Assembly (NCBI GenBank): GCA_035578155.1
Contig: JAPWDM010000012.1
Location: forward strand, 17,271,619 to 17,335,618
Direction: 5' to 3'
Origin: Brachynemurus nebulosus
Taxonomy: Eukaryota > Arthropoda > Insecta > Neuroptera > Myrmeleontidae
Length of the DNA stretch: 64,000 bases
The notes below the pieces were generated by a model, which ran no database searches, had not been told where the DNA came from, and worked only from the letters and a program-made list of their open reading frames with translations. Positions 1 to 13,756 of this stretch are shown piece by piece. The position numbers and the translations under genes are program-made. Position 1 is the first letter of the stretch, and every line of letters starts with the position of its first letter.

Positions 1-272
1 TGTTTTTGTTTTAGATGTTAGGAAAAACGCTTATACAACTTTTTTTACCCCCAAATTTACCAAAATAGCCCCTCTAGTAGGTCCGACTCTGGCTTTGTAT
101 ATATCAGTAGAAAGCTCTCTAAAAATGAAGTGTTGTGTCAATTTAAAATTTTTCTTTATCTGCCGCAGTTTTCAAGTAATCTAGCAAAATTGAAATTTTA
201 CCCTAATTTTGAGGGGTAATTTCACTTCTTAAATGGCGACTGTGTCAGATGAAAAAAATCGGGTCCGTTATT
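1..272. repeat. Unclassified AT-rich dispersed-repeat fragment
   Basis: This stretch is AT-rich with runs of C (acccccaaat, gaggggtaat). Its phrasing resembles the 2570-2900 segment: a block ending in a C-rich 'acccc' run, then a gate reading gggtaatttcac or ggcgatttcacc. No ORF here has a recognisable domain. It ends where homology to the 4-kb Tc1-related repeat begins, near ttttggtcgaccc. It is probably a decayed non-autonomous element; the family is not identified. Confidence 0.35.
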
Positions 273-2094
273 TTGGTCGACCCTACGGGTTGTCCCCATT
301 TACTCTTTTCTCGTCTCTTTTGATCCCAATTTTTCATAGAGAAGAAATTATACGATTTTTGTTAATTTTTCAAAAACCACCAATATTTTTAAATTTTTTT
401 GGATACTGCTGATAAAGTGACCATCTTCGCGTAAATTTTTAATATATTAAAGATTAGGTACTCATAAAATAAATACAAAAAAATACGGTGTGAAGTCTGA
501 ATGCGTACCTATTCATCCTTGTCTACGGTAGCACATTTTTTATTGACATAAATATTAGAAACGCAGGAAAAGAGACCAGGAATCAACATAGAAGTGGATT
601 ATGGTACGATATATTTTCTGAAAAAAGTGCTTAGGACCAAAGTTATAGAATTCAAAGTGATGCACTTGATGATGACTTTGAAGTTGACCTTGAGGTCAAT
701 TTCCAAAGTCATTTGAAAATCATTTAATATTTTTCAAAAGGAGTAGCTTACTTTTCACCCCTAAATGGTTCAAAGTATATTCGAAAGAATTTCACATGCA
801 AGATAGAAAATAAGTGATCAAGAAGTAATTTTGAAAAATACTTGCTCAATCGCAATCGGAAAAATAATAGTTAATCATATGTTCAATTGAATTCCTAATA
901 TGATAACTATAGAGTAGCAATAAAAATTTTAAAAAATTTTGAAAATTTATAATATAACATAAAGTTAATGTTTAACTTACAATTAGAGTGATATTAAATC
1001 TTTTCTTAACTTTACTTCTAAAATTACTTACAAAAATGTTTTCTTCTAATCTTTTCTATAAATCAACTTTGAAGATAGATTGAGTCAATACATGAAATTA
1101 CTGCTTATAGGTACAGGATATGGTCAAAGTTCGGCAATGGCTAATCATTTTCAACTGACCTTGAAAATCGATTTCAGGGTCACTATCAAGTGCATCGCTT
1201 CAAATTCTACAAATTTGGTACTCAGCCCTTTTTTCAGAAAATGTGTCGTTTCAAAAATATCTAGCTATAACTGTTTTCATCTACAGAGGTTGAATGGTGT
1301 TTTCTACCCCTAAAAAGCGTATTTAGCCGAAATAAAAAAACACGTATTTAATATTTTTCGCTGTTTAATAAGTATGTTAAGTTTCATTCAAATTGGCAAG
1401 TATTAGTTGGGTAGTGTTATTTGTCAGAATGTTTTGCCGATCTAGTTTTTTCAATATTTCTTTGCTCGTTTTCAGAATTTGTATTTTAATTTCTACGGAC
1501 AAATAACTCATTCTTTTCTTCGATTTGAGTAACTTTTATTTGCTGATGTTGACCATTATTTGATCGAAACATATCAAATATTTTTCAATGATTTTTTTAG
1601 CGAATGTCGAAAATTTTGAAAATTTTTTCACCGTTAGTAAGTTAAAGTATTTGAATTCATTAAGTAATTAAATGATGTCCACAAGAACCTTACGAACTAC
1701 CATAAGTTATATGAGATCCCTAGGACCCGTTTTTTACTGTTAGGATAAACTTTTTACTAAAATTATTTTAGATGAATAAAGGTTATGTTGTATGATTTCC
1801 GCCAGGGTTTACTGTTCCCATTATTGTAAAAAATAAACTAACCGACCGATTTTGAAAATTTTTTCACTGTTAGAGAACTAAATTATTTTAGATGGATACA
1901 ACTATGCTGCACAAAGTCCGTTCGGGTTCTTGGGTCCCAAAAATATCAAAACTAATTACCCAGCCGATTTTAAAAAATCTTTTACTCTTAGAAAGCTAAA
2001 CTATTTTAAATAGGTACAGTTCTTAGATGAGATCCGCCAGTCCCCAAAATTTGGAAATTCGCTATGTTATGCAGATGCTGCGACAGGGGTATTT
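273..2094 (+). mobile_element. Copy A (3' part only) of the 4-kb Tc1-related repeat
   Basis: This is a close match to 31290-33177 (copy C, same orientation) and to the reverse complement of 3689-5575 (copy B). It starts abruptly at ggtcgaccctacgggttg, so the first ~2 kb of the element is missing. It ends with the shared terminus ggaaattcgct followed by a ~30-bp tail finishing in gacaggggta. Compared with copies B and C it lacks about 70 bp near 1060. The short frame at 1080-1313 recurs in all three copies but has a non-ATG start and no domain, so I do not treat it as a gene. Confidence 0.75.
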
Positions 2095-2998
2095 AATCTG
2101 ACAAACACAAAAATATTGCAGATCCATGGTAACGCGATTTAAAAATGAAATATTATTGATCAAAAAGTGTCAGAGATCACATTGATCCTGAGAAAAATTT
2201 CTCACCATACTTGCCCCACGTTCGATAAATCTGTTTCCAGCCTGTATATGTAACCGTGTATGTATTATTATTAAAAATGAGTGTATGTTAACTAATATGT
2301 AATTTAAGAGGGTGACTCACCCCCTCTCCAATGTTGCTCAAACTGAATTTTGAAATCGAAAATTTCATTTCTACGTTATTTCAAATGTCTTAAACTATTT
2401 TCCATGAAGAAGAACTTCTTAAACTACACAAGTAGTACGACTATTCGACACAGTCACTCCCTAGTTAACTACCCCTAGACTTAATATTAGGACATTGAGC
2501 AAAAATAGGTCAATTAGATTTTCTGACGTAGATTTCAAATCTGTAAACAGAATTTTTATATTGTTTAATTTTATCCCCTTTTTGCAAAATTAACCCCTAA
2601 ATTTTAACCCCCAGCCACCCCTCTTGACACAATTTGAACGAATTGCATACCAATAAATAGCTCTTTAAAAAAGAGCAATACTGCCAATTTAAACTTTTGC
2701 TCTATCTCTTACTGTTTTCGAGATATTTAAAAAATTAAATTTTTACCCCAATTTTTGGAGGGCGATTTCACCCCTTCAAGCCGTTTTTCCGCCGATAAAA
2801 AAAAATACGTGTCGCTTATTTTTTAGTGTTCTACAACATATCTAAGTTTCATCAAAATCGATAGGTCCGGCCTCGGGCCCTTTACTTGTAAGAAATACGT
2901 ATGAGCAAATGACAGTTCCAATTCCTTTTGGCCGTTCATATTTGCGAAATTATTTATTTCCGGCAAACATCGAAATTACAGTTGACGTGCTATACAAT
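2095..2998. other. AT-rich spacer with decayed repeat segments
   Basis: No gene is seen. Positions 2445-2540 resemble 6280-6380 inside copy B in the same orientation (shared words cactccct, cttaatatta, gtcaattaga), so an older relative of that repeat is present. Positions 2570-2900 hold a C-rich and T-rich segment related in style to 1-270 and to 1310-1400. Confidence 0.45.
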
Positions 2999-3181
2999 TT
3001 ACTCGTACCTGGCGACTGTATCCGAACGTGTGTACTGTGTACAATCTAAAGCAGCAAACACTCTCGGAAACCGCGTAATGTTATAAAAATTTTCTTTAAC
3101 TTGCGCCTTTTCGACGTCAGTTGTTGGAAATTTAATGAATTCTTCACGCAACAAAGCAATTTTGTGTGACACTAATTTCAC
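2999..3181 (-). pseudogene. PIF/Harbinger transposase fragment
   Basis: A 60-codon frame contains FPRVFAALDCTQ, the signature around the first catalytic aspartate of Harbinger (HARBI1-like) DDE transposases, usually F-P-x-V-x-G-A-I-D-C-T-H. The preceding residues (EEFIKFP, ENFYNITRFP) match the usual lead-in to that motif. Only the segment around the first Asp survives; the histidine after DCT is replaced by Q, and no second or third catalytic block is readable nearby. Full-length family members run to about 350-400 aa, so this is a relic. It lies between two inverted copies of a Tc1-related repeat and is probably unrelated to them. Confidence 0.6.
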
Positions 3182-3688
3182 TACTTTGCTAGTAGTAGCT
3201 TTGAAAACTTCTCCTTAAAAAAAACATTATTTCTGAAGATAATGTACTATTCCTAAAAAAAAGATACATTACTGCTTAGTTGAAATACTTATTATTTAAA
3301 AAACAGCATACCAGTTCGTTTTGTGTTGTATTCGTGGGCGAATTTTTTCCAAAATAAAAATTCCTTTCGCATTCGAAATTTTGTGTAAAAATTCAAATCG
3401 TCGCAAATATTAAAATGATTTGGATGAAAACATATTGTTTTTTTTTACATAAACGTTAAGTCATACAAATAGGTTATGTTATAAGAATCTTTTGACAAAA
3501 AAAAAATAATTTATTTTAAAAAGATTATAAAGGTACGGACACACGACACGCTTTTGGTGTAGAAGTTTTTTTTTTACAAAAGGACAGAAAAGTTGATTTA
3601 AGATACTACCAACAAGGTAATCCTAAATTGTGAGACGCATCCAAAAGATAATACAGAGATAATATTATATTACAACTCTAAGAAAAAA
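3182..3688. other. AT-rich spacer, nothing recognised
   Basis: Poly-A/T runs only. There is no ORF of note, no clear inverted repeat and no RNA gene. Confidence 0.5.
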
Positions 3689-6600
3689 GTATACCCCTGT
3701 CGCAGCATCTGCATAACATAGCGAATTTCCAAATTTTGGGGACTGGCGGATCTCATCTAAGAACTGTACCTATTTAAAATAGTTTAGCTTTCTAAGAGTA
3801 AAAGATTTTTTAAAATCGGCTGGGTAATTAGTTTTGATATTTTTGGAACCCAAGAACCCGAACGGACTTTGTGCAGCATAGTTGTATCCATCTAAAATAA
3901 TTTAGTTCTCTAACAGTGAAAAAATTTTCAAAATCGGTCGGTTAGTTTATTTTTTACAATAATGGGAACAGTAAACCCTGGCGGAAATCATACAACATAA
4001 CCTTTATTCATCTAAAATAATTTTAGTAAAGAGTTTATCCTAACAGTAAAAAACGGGTCCTAGGGATCTCATATAACTTATGGTAGTTCGTAAGGTTCTT
4101 GTGGACATCATTTAATTACTTAATGAATTCAAATACTTTAACTTACTAACGGTGAAAAAATTTTCAAAATTTTCGACATTCGCTAAAAAAATCATTGAAA
4201 AATATTTGATATGTTTCGATCAAGTAATGGTCAACATCAGCAAATAAAAGTTACTAAAATCGAAGAAAAGAATGAGTTATTTGTCCGTAGAAATTAAAAT
4301 ACAAATTCTGAAAACGAGCAAAGAAATATTGAAAAAACTAGATCGGCAAAACATTCTGACAAATAACACTACCCAACTAATACTTGCCAATTTGAATGAA
4401 ACTTAACATACTTATTAAACAGCGAAAAATATTAAATACGTGTTTTTTTATTTCGGCTAAATACGCTTTTTAGGGGTAGAAAACACCATTCAACCTCTGT
4501 AGATGAAAACAGTTATAGCTAAATATTTTTGAAACGACATATTTTCTGAAAAAAGGGCTGAGTACCAGATTTGTAGAATTTAAAGCGATGCACTTGATAG
4601 TGACCCTGAAATCGATTTTCAAGGTCAGTTGAAAATGATTAGCCATTGCCGAACTTTGACCATATCCTGTACTTATAAGCAGTAATTTCATGTATTGACT
4701 CAATCTATCTTCAAAATTGATTTGTTGCGTTATTTTTCTAAAATAAAAAAAATAAAAACCTGACGAAATGAAAAAATAGGCGCAAATTTATAGAAAAAAT
4801 TAGAAGAAAACATTTTTGTAAGTAATTTTAGAAGTAAAGTTAAGAAAAGATTTAATATCACTCCAATTGTAAGTTAAACATTAACTTTATGTTATATTAG
4901 AAATTTTCAAAATTTTTTAAAATTTTTATTGCTACTCTATAGTTATCATATTAGGAATTCAATTCAACATATGATTAACTATTATTTTTCCGATTGCGAT
5001 TGAGCAAGTATTTTTCAAAATTACTTCTTGATCACTTATTTTCTATCTTGCATGTGAAATTCGTTCGAATATACTTTGAACCATTTAGGGATGAAAAGTA
5101 AACTACTCCTTTTGAAAAATATTAAATGATTTTCAAATGACTTTGGAAATTGACCTCAAGGTCAACTTCAAAGTCATCATCAAAAGCATCACTTTGAACT
5201 CTATAACTTTGGTCCTAAGCACTTTTTTCAGAAAATATATCGTACCATAATCCACTTCTATGTTGATTCCTGGTCTCTTTTCCTGCGTTTCTAATATTTA
5301 TGTCAATAAAAAATGTGCTACCGTAGACAAGGATGAATAGGTACGCATTCAGACTTCACACCGTATTTTTTTGTATTTATTTTATGAGTACCTAATCTTT
5401 AATATATTAAAAATTTACGCGAAGATGGTCACTTTATCAGCAGTATCCAAAAAAATTTAAAAATATCGGTGGTTTTTGAAAAATTAACAAAAATCGTATA
5501 ATTTCTTCTCTATGAAAAATTGGGGTCAAAAGAGACGAGAAAAGAGTAAATGGGGACAACCCGTAGGGTCGACCAAAATTGAAATTCTAATATAAAATAA
5601 TTTCGAACTTTTTGTATTTATACATTCAAAAAAGAAATAATAGGTACTTGATGATTTTCTGTAAAAATAAACGTAGAATCTAAAATAAAGTTTATATACT
5701 CCTGTCGTTTACCCCTAAGTTTATATTCCTCCTATTCTTATTTTAGTTCAAAAAATAATTTTTCAAAAGACTAAGACATAATAATTAATAACAGTGAGAT
5801 TCTACGTCCATTTTCAGACTTTTGTCTCATACAGACGTTACCTAGAATTTTTTTTACCTACAAAAACATCAGTCTACAGAATTTAATTTATTAGTTAGGA
5901 AAATAATTCAAATATGTCTCACTAACAATAAATGTCTTAAATGAGTTTAAAAAATCAAAACGATACTGTTTATTAAATTGCGTAAAAGCTAGTAAATGCA
6001 ATAACAGATATGATGAATTTATAAGGATTTTCTTATACTACAAAATCTTAAAAATATGGAAACGCGTACTTTTTTTTCGTTAATTGTGTTTTATTCTTTT
6101 GCACAAAATTTTAAAAATACTTTATTTTCTTAAGAAAGGGAGGCAACTTTAGTCACAGATATGCCTATGAACAGTTTTTGGTAATCCGGGAAAAACGAAA
6201 ACACTTTTTAAAATTTTTTTATTGTTAAAATCGAAATGTTCTTTTAAAGAGGGTTAAAATTACCATATTTTATATTAAAATTTTGACACAATCACTCCCT
6301 AATTAACGAGCCTTACTTAATATTAGCAAATTGAGAAAAAACACGTCAATTAGATTTTTTTACACAGATTTTATTTGTTATATAATTCAAAAGGATATTT
6401 TAAAAATGTGTATGAATGGCTTTCATTAAATAAATTTCAATATATTTTCCATTTATTTTAACAGTGGAATGTCCTTATTAGTGGCTATACTTTCGGCTTG
6501 GAGCGAATTAGACGAAGATTTTCTTCTAAAACCAAATTTAATAATTAATTAAAGAAATAAAAAAAAATTTGTGGATTTCCTACCGTTCAAATATAATCTT

Positions 6601-7512
6601 TATTGTATGTAAAAATGTTATTACATTTTTTCAAAAAACTGTAAGTAAACTGTAAAATTTTCTTTACAAATATGTTAAAATAGAGAAATGTTTCCTTTTT
6701 AATTTATTTTTAACTCTTTTTAAATGATTCACTTTAAAATTTTTTAATATTTCTTAATCGAAATTTCATAAAAGAATGTGTCAAAATTTAAAAAAATTTT
6801 TCTTTGTTAAAAAAAAAAATTGAATGTGCAAAATTATTTAATATTAGAATGCTCTGATTATACAATTCTAATCATAACTGTATTGTCAATTGGATAGAAA
6901 ATTACGTAAAAATATTATTGTTTGAATATGATTTAACGTAATTTTTATACGATTGAAGCAAACTCTTATTAATTTTAGGAAGGTGTAAATATAATCTAAA
7001 TTCTGATCATATCACATAACAGATATCGTCGGGATTTTTTTTGTAAAAAAAAATGGAACAGAGATACATTATAAAAACATTTAACTGACAGAGAAATAGA
7101 ATATAGCCGAATCGTTAAATTGGATTAAAAAAATCATGACACGCTACTTATAAAGCGGTTTTTTTCGAATTTAGCTCGCAAAAAATGAGACAGAAAAAAA
7201 AAGAATGCGAGTGCGAGTGAAATGGAGAACGACATATTTCCTAGTTTTTCTCGAAAAGTAAGTAATTTAGAGCAACGGTATAAAAACATTTTTTTTTCAT
7301 TTTACCTTTTACAATGGCTTAGTGTAAAAAAAAATTTGAAAAATTGCTTAATTCTGGCAAAAAACTCATTTTGTTGACAAAAAACGCCCGGAAAACCTAC
7401 TTCTGGGCATCCGACGTGTCTGGCTAACGAACTCATCCAACGATTTGGAAAATCGAATTCGCACACAAAATTTCATAAGCATTAAATGTTTCGTTCGAGA
7501 GTTATCGCGCGG

Positions 7513-7550
<38 letters not shown>

Positions 7551-7682
7551 TTTAGTGAATATCATTTTCGTATTCTAGGGACCTCAAAACATATTTCTGA
7601 TATGGTCTCGGGCTTAGGTCGCACCATGACACCTGGCGTAAAAGCTGAATTTCCAGTTTTGGAAATTCGCTAAAAGAAAATT
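3689..7682 (-). mobile_element. Copy B, full 4-kb Tc1-related non-autonomous element
   Basis: This is nearly identical to 29190-33177 in reverse orientation. The minus-strand left end (near 7682) reads TTTTAGCGAATTTCC and the right end (near 3720) is ggaaattcgct. The TIR core is therefore GCGAATTTCCAAA, followed on the right only by a ~30-bp tail ending gacaggggta. A (TA)n run lies near 7516-7550. It shares both termini and the subterminal words with the shorter element at 19079-20155, which carries a Tc1 transposase N-terminus. No transposase is readable in this copy; the inside is AT-rich with short tgaccttga words around 4600 and 5160. Confidence 0.75.
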
Positions 7683-9355
7683 TAAAAAAAATATAAAAAA
7701 CTGAACAAGATGCTGGAGGCATCAGGTATTTCTGTTCAACTGCTTACAACACCTGTGCTTTCGAAAGCTTCACTTTTTTATTCTCTCTTCTGTTTTTTAT
7801 TTTATTTTCTCAAGATAATTGAGTAGAGTATTAAAAGAAAGTTTATTAAAACCCGAATTCAATAATATATACCCAAAATCATTTGATTGAACAGTATATT
7901 ATATACTCATAGAGAATAACACTATATATACCTATAAGAGCACTCACTTAAATTATAGGATTTTTCTTAGCAGGTGGTTATTTTGGTACTGAGTTCAGAG
8001 GGCAGTGCGGTAGCACTGCACAACATATTTCACCTCTTGAGTCCCAGCTGTCAAACAAATTTTTACACCCGTTGAAAACTTTTGTCCTAAATATGACACA
8101 TTCATTTTTAAGCGAAAATACTGTTGTGTACTATCATCTGTTATTTATTTTTGTAAGCTTTATCTTTAATTTACACCCTCTATTGAAAGTATATGAATCA
8201 CATTTTGTTTTATTTAAAGAAATTAATAATAATAATATGTAAATAATTTGTTGATTTAAAATTTTTGAAAAAAACATGTAGCAAACGGTAAGGCCAAGTA
8301 AAATAAGACCAAGTAAAGACCTAGGGACTTATAATGTCAAGTAAAGGCCTAGGGAATCACATTTATTCCACAAAAAAATTATTTCTCTACTCTGTTTGCA
8401 TTGTATACGGAATACTATTCGCGTGAGTACAATTTTCACTTCATGACTTGTTTTATTTTATATTAGTAAGCTATAGATAAAATTTTCAACAAGTTATACA
8501 TTTATTATAGGATTCTGTTTTAACTTATTATTTCAACTAAATACACATATCTACCTAACTTTTGTATTTTCAATATGTGGGCTAATCCAACCAGATTATA
8601 AATTAAAGTTTGTTAGGAAAATTATAATTCCAAATGTAAAACATTGAAAGTTTTCATACATCCTACGCACTAATTGAAATGACTACGTCGACTACGTATT
8701 ATCGAAACACCCGGCAAAAGCAAAGTAAGTATACATATAATTTTCAATTTATTATTACCCAAACAATTTTTGTATTTTTTCGAATAAATTTGTGTTTATC
8801 GATAACGAAAATTTATTGCTTATAGAAATTTAACAAGAAGATCTGTTAACTATAGTAACAACATGACAGCGCATTTAAACATAATATACTGGTTAATATA
8901 TTTTGGTTTTTTAAAAAAAAAAAAAAACGACTGATAAGCTGGGAAATTGAAGTTAAAAACTACATTAAAAGAGAAAAGAGTGAATGATTTTAATTTTGTT
9001 TCATTACAACAAATATTAAACTTTTTGCAAGTAATTCAAAACAATTTTATCAGACAGTAAAAGAGAATATTACATTAACTTTTGTAACCAAAAAGTTGTC
9101 AACAACATTTAAAACATTTATAAAATTATAATCATTTTGTATCTATAGTCATTTTTACATTACAAAAACTGTGATACTTTGTTTATAATATACTTTTTAG
9201 GGTTCCGTACCCTAAAAAAATGAACGTGTTCCTGTCCGTCTATCAATGAGGTTTTTTTTTAAATTATGTAACGTAGGAATTTGAAATTTAAGATAATGTT
9301 AGGTCTTGACCCACACATATATTAGAAAAACGTATTTACTTACATTTCAGGTAAA
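7683..9355. other. AT-rich spacer with repeat fragments
   Basis: No gene is seen. Around 8765-8860 there is a diverged half of the MITE described at 14190-14417 (shared tattttttcgaataaattt and aatttaacaagaag). At 9199-9245 a segment reads agggttccgtaccct followed by tgtccgtct, which recalls a dispersed insect repeat I associate mainly with Lepidoptera; this is from memory and not checked. Confidence 0.4.
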
Positions 9356-10288
9356 TTAATCCTAGAATCATACGTACTCGTCAAATTGACGACCAAACTT
9401 CTCTACCTGCTCCAGTACTACAACTTGTCGTTGCTTGTCTATTCTAAAACTTCTGGTATCTAATTTACTTGTTATGATAACACAAAAGACGTGTTAATTT
9501 TGTTTATAGTTGCTATCGTTTTGTGTATATTAAAATAGTGTGCGTCAATTTGACGACGATGTATGATTAACGTATGTTTTATTTTAAAGATTTTGTACTT
9601 TATATATAAAAGTTTTCCTAATTTTTCTAAAATTTATTAAAAATATTGATGTTATAATTAATTTATTCAATGATAATGATGAAAGATGAAAGATGATTAC
9701 AGCTGTTTCACTTATAGAAACGACATAGTACTGAAGTTTTAACATATTGAATTGAAAACGAAAGAATGCGTTTCAAGTGACTTGATAAAAGATTAACAAT
9801 TTCTTTTGTGGAAAATATTTTAATTTTTATTATTTTTCAGATCTTATTCGAAAAATTACTAAGAAATTTTAGAAAATTTACAAATGTGCTTAATGAAGAA
9901 ATAACTACATATCTACGGAAATATTTGTGACCGAGAAATTTCACATTCTGTAAAGTCACACATGTCCACCGACTCATAAGAGTTCATAAATTAATTAATT
10001 GAAAGACATCTTATGACACAATTGATGTATTTATCTATTTTTTAATTTTTATAATGAAAATATGCTTTGATAAAAAGATTAAAAAAATTAATTAATATTT
10101 GTATTAAAAAATTTTTCTAAATGAATTTTGTTTAAATATTTTGTTCGATTTTGTAGTATTGTTAAAAAAAAAAAAAAAATGTTTTTTGCAAATAAACTCT
10201 GAAATTCTCCGTAAAAAGTCAATTCGTCAAATTGACGACGATGTATGATTAGTGTTTCTGGTAGACCAACGTATGATTCTAGGGTTAA
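9356..10288. mobile_element. piggyBac-type MITE with TTAA duplication
   Basis: TTAA lies at 9356-9359 and again at 10285-10288. Inside them the ends are TCCTAGAATCATACGT (9360-9375) and its inverse ACGTATGATTCTAGGG (10269-10284), which are 15/16 complementary. TTAA targets with CCYTAGAA-type ends are diagnostic of the piggyBac superfamily. A palindromic subterminal word CGTCAAATTGACG or close variants occurs near 9379, 9543 and 10227, comparable to the subterminal repeats known in piggyBac elements. The 925-bp interior has no transposase; the 94-codon minus frame at 10088-10372 shows no piggyBac domain and runs past the element end. Confidence 0.85.
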
Positions 10289-12525
10289 GTCGGTCTTGTA
10301 ATCTAAAGAGCAAAAATTTTGTCTATTTTTAGGAACTAATAAAAAAAGACTATTAATATTTTTAATGTCCATTTTTTTAACATCTATTTACTGATATTGT
10401 AAGAATATATAAAAATTTTCATAGAAAAAACTTAAAATTTAAGGACTTATAGCAATTTAAATACAGGCATGCAAAAAAGTGATGCGCTGGTTGACATGAT
10501 TTTGGGATTTGTGCTTGTCATCTACAACAAAAAAAGAAAAAGATTCTGGTTCAGAAAGGTTGTGATTCTGGCAGGAACTAAAATAAAATAAAAATCTAAA
10601 AATTAGCCGCTGTTTGAAAAAAAAAATTTATTGATAATTTTTTCAGGTTTATTTTTTTTAAAAATAGTAAAAATTACAATTTTACAATATCTGTAGTTCC
10701 TATCGTAAAACCACATGCATTGAAGGCACACGACAAATTCGAAGTCAATTGGTTAAATAGATTTCGAGATATTATGCTCACCAACTTGAAAAATGTAGTT
10801 TCACGAAGAATGTACTTCAAGTTTTGAAGTATAATACCCGATACCTGAACCTACCGTATATTAGAATGGTTATAACTTCGTAAATTTTCAAAATTTTTAA
10901 ATTTGCTTTTGAGGACACATTTTTAAAAAAATTTAAAAAAATTTCTAGACTACTGCTTTTTTAAAACGATTTTTTAAAGGAGTCTAAGGAAACTTCTCTA
11001 GATATTTATTTAATTCAATAGCAATAATACGAGCCTATTCCGATTAAAATTGACTACCCAAATTTTGAGAAAAAAGATTTCAAAATTTTGTAATTTTAAC
11101 ACGGGCTCTTATGGGAAAACTATTTTTTTTTTCAAAAACATCTAATGTGCATCAAATTTCAAGAGAGCATCAGTAGCGCATCGTGTAGTATTAGCCGCAT
11201 CAGAAAAGTCATGATGCTGCATCGATGCGGTAAAGTTTACATTTTTGAAGTTACCCTAAATTACTACATTATTTAATTTTTGATAAAAGAAAATTTTTTC
11301 GCTGAGATATACTTTTGTACCTGACTATCTCAGAGCAACTACGTTAAGTTGTTTTTCACTTATTACACATAAATTTACATAAGATTTAACTATTATACCT
11401 ACATAAATAAAGTTTAAATTTGTTTATTGACTCCTTACTGTACGAAACCCTAGTTATGCGAGCCCGATCTGCTGCTGAAAAATTTTTTCTTTTAAATATA
11501 ATTTCAAACTAGCTTATAAACAAGTATATTAGATAGTTATCGTCCGCAACAAAGGACACGGATTAATATATAAAAGGGAATATAATATTCAAAATTATAT
11601 TTAACAAACCATCTATGCCACATATGGATATCAGAGTATCTAGTGCTGACTCCTATATGAATGTTATGCTATAATATGGTGTTATATCGTATTAGACGAT
11701 CTGAACCTTCTAATGACTTTATAAAATATTAATATGAATATAAACTTGCTACTAACCGCTTCTAAAAGCATACGTAGAATATTACATATGTAGTTGGTAG
11801 TATCATGTAAAGATACCACTGGTAATCGGCAAGTTTATTTTCGGGTTAGACATTCAATAAGTATCCGAGTTTAAAGATGTTCCTAATTCTTAATATGAAT
11901 ATGTTCAAGTTTAAATTGATAAATAAAATTTATACTTCGTTAACAAAAGTTTGGTCCCACCCAATATAATGGCTGAAACGGTAAGAGCACTAAATTTGGG
12001 GATAATTGTTAGTAAAATTTTTCGATACGAATTTCGTGCAACGAATTTATGTACTTCGAAATTATTCTTTTCACTTTTAACAGAAAGCCACTAGTAGGAT
12101 TATTAGAAAAACAAGCTGGTGTCGAGTGAGTCACGTTTCTAAAAAATAATTTCGTTATTTTGATAGTAAAAAATTAAAAGTTTAAACCGAAATTACTTTA
12201 ATTCGACCAATCATTCTAACTGAAATCATTTCCATAAAGCTTAATTTAACAAAAAAAAAAAATGATGTCATTAATTTTACAAATATTTTTTAGTACCTAC
12301 CTTGAAATTCATAAATAATATGATGTGTTTGGAAACGAATCTAAAAGGTTTCGACCGAATTAATCATACTTTTATGAAAGTAATTTTGCGTTTAGATAGT
12401 AAAAATGAATCGTTGTGAAAAGTAGGACCAAGCACGGATATAAAAGGGTGGCCAAAGATATCGCCCCCCCCCCGCCGAGGAGAAATTCAAATCTCATCTT
12501 TTAGCTTTTCTAATCTTCTACCAAA
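10289..12525. other. AT-rich spacer, nothing confidently recognised
   Basis: There are long A/T runs and no domain-bearing ORF. At 11438-11468 the words gaaaccctag and gcgagcccgatct resemble the distal half of the same insect-wide repeat whose other half may lie at 9199-9245, which would place the piggyBac MITE inside it. A C run at 12464-12474 precedes the next element. Confidence 0.4.
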
Positions 12526-13264
12526 TAGGGTGAATGCAGGAGAGATGCCGCATCAAAGAAGGTGTGACGCCGCATAGTTCATATTAAAAATTTTGCATTC
12601 TCCATACACATCTCCAAACACATCTCCATACATGATGCATGCCATATGTAACCATTTTTGGCACTTTATACATCTTAATCAGTCAACTTTTTTTTTTTTT
12701 GTTTCTGAGTACTTTTCAAAACATTCAATACACAGGCAATCATCATTATTTTCGTTATCTTCACTAATATTAGAGCTCTTCCTGATCCATTAATGGATCT
12801 TTTATATTTACCTGGCAAAATTTACAGTCCAAAAAAAGAAATTTCATAATTAAGGTATATAAGTCTATGTTTTTAAAATGTAATATGATGCGGCATCTAT
12901 ACCAACTGTAAATGCGGCATCTCTCCTTTTTGTTGGGATAGATGCCGCATGTTGCTATAGCAAGCATAGCGCGGAATATTTTAAAATATACCTAAATTAA
13001 TAAAAAAACTCATTATCATTAAAACAATGAAATATACATTCTTAAATTCCAATGAATCAAATGCTTGATAAAATATTATGTTAAAAGACTTACCTTTCAA
13101 TAATAAAAAGTTGGATAATTACTAAACTGATGGACTAATCATAAATGTTACCACATACAACTTAAATAAGTAACTTATTTTAAACATATAATCCATTAAT
13201 AGCGCTATCTATCAATCAACGGACGAACTATGGCTACTGCGGCATCTCTCCCGCACTTACCCTA
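12526..13264. mobile_element. MITE with GATGCCGCAT repeats and TA ends
   Basis: The left end TAGGGTGAATGCAGGAGAGA and the right end (inverse) TAGGGTAAGTGCGGGAGAGA match at 17 of 20 positions, and both continue into GATGCCGCA or TGCCGCA. TA bounds each end, as in Tc1/mariner-type targets. The word ATGCCGCAT or its inverse recurs near 12545, 12568, 12889, 12912, 12941 and 13240, so the termini are echoed inside. The short frames at 12593-12793 (+) and 12770-12967 (-) have no domain. Confidence 0.7.
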
Positions 13265-13756
13265 ATTTCAATACAATTATTTTTTTCAAGCCAGTTTAGG
13301 TACATTTTTTTTAAAATTTCAATGTCAAACAAAAAAACTATGAAGCCATTACTAATTCGAGAACTGCCCTGGCGTACAATCATAATGTGTCACTGAAATT
13401 CAAGAAACTGAAATTACAGTAGAGAAAATTAAAGTTTAATAAACTGAAATATTTATTGAAAATTTTATAGAAGATCCGCTACTAAATAGCAGGCTCGTTG
13501 ATAAATAAAACTAATTTCGATTTTTGACAACGTAGTATACAGCAAGTTTCAGTTTTTATTACCATTTAGCAATATGTGTTATATAACCTTCTATACCCTC
13601 TCTATACTCCAAAATTGTAATGATACGACGAAAGAGACCAAAATATATAACGCGCGTGTTAGTTATTGATATTTGAAATACAGTAAAAATTCTCAATAAT
13701 TCCACTATCAATAATGCCGTTTTTCTACATTTTAGTACAAATCCTAATCACTTCGC
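13265..13756. other. Spacer, nothing recognised
   Basis: AT-rich DNA without ORFs of note, inverted repeats or RNA genes that I can see. Confidence 0.45.
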
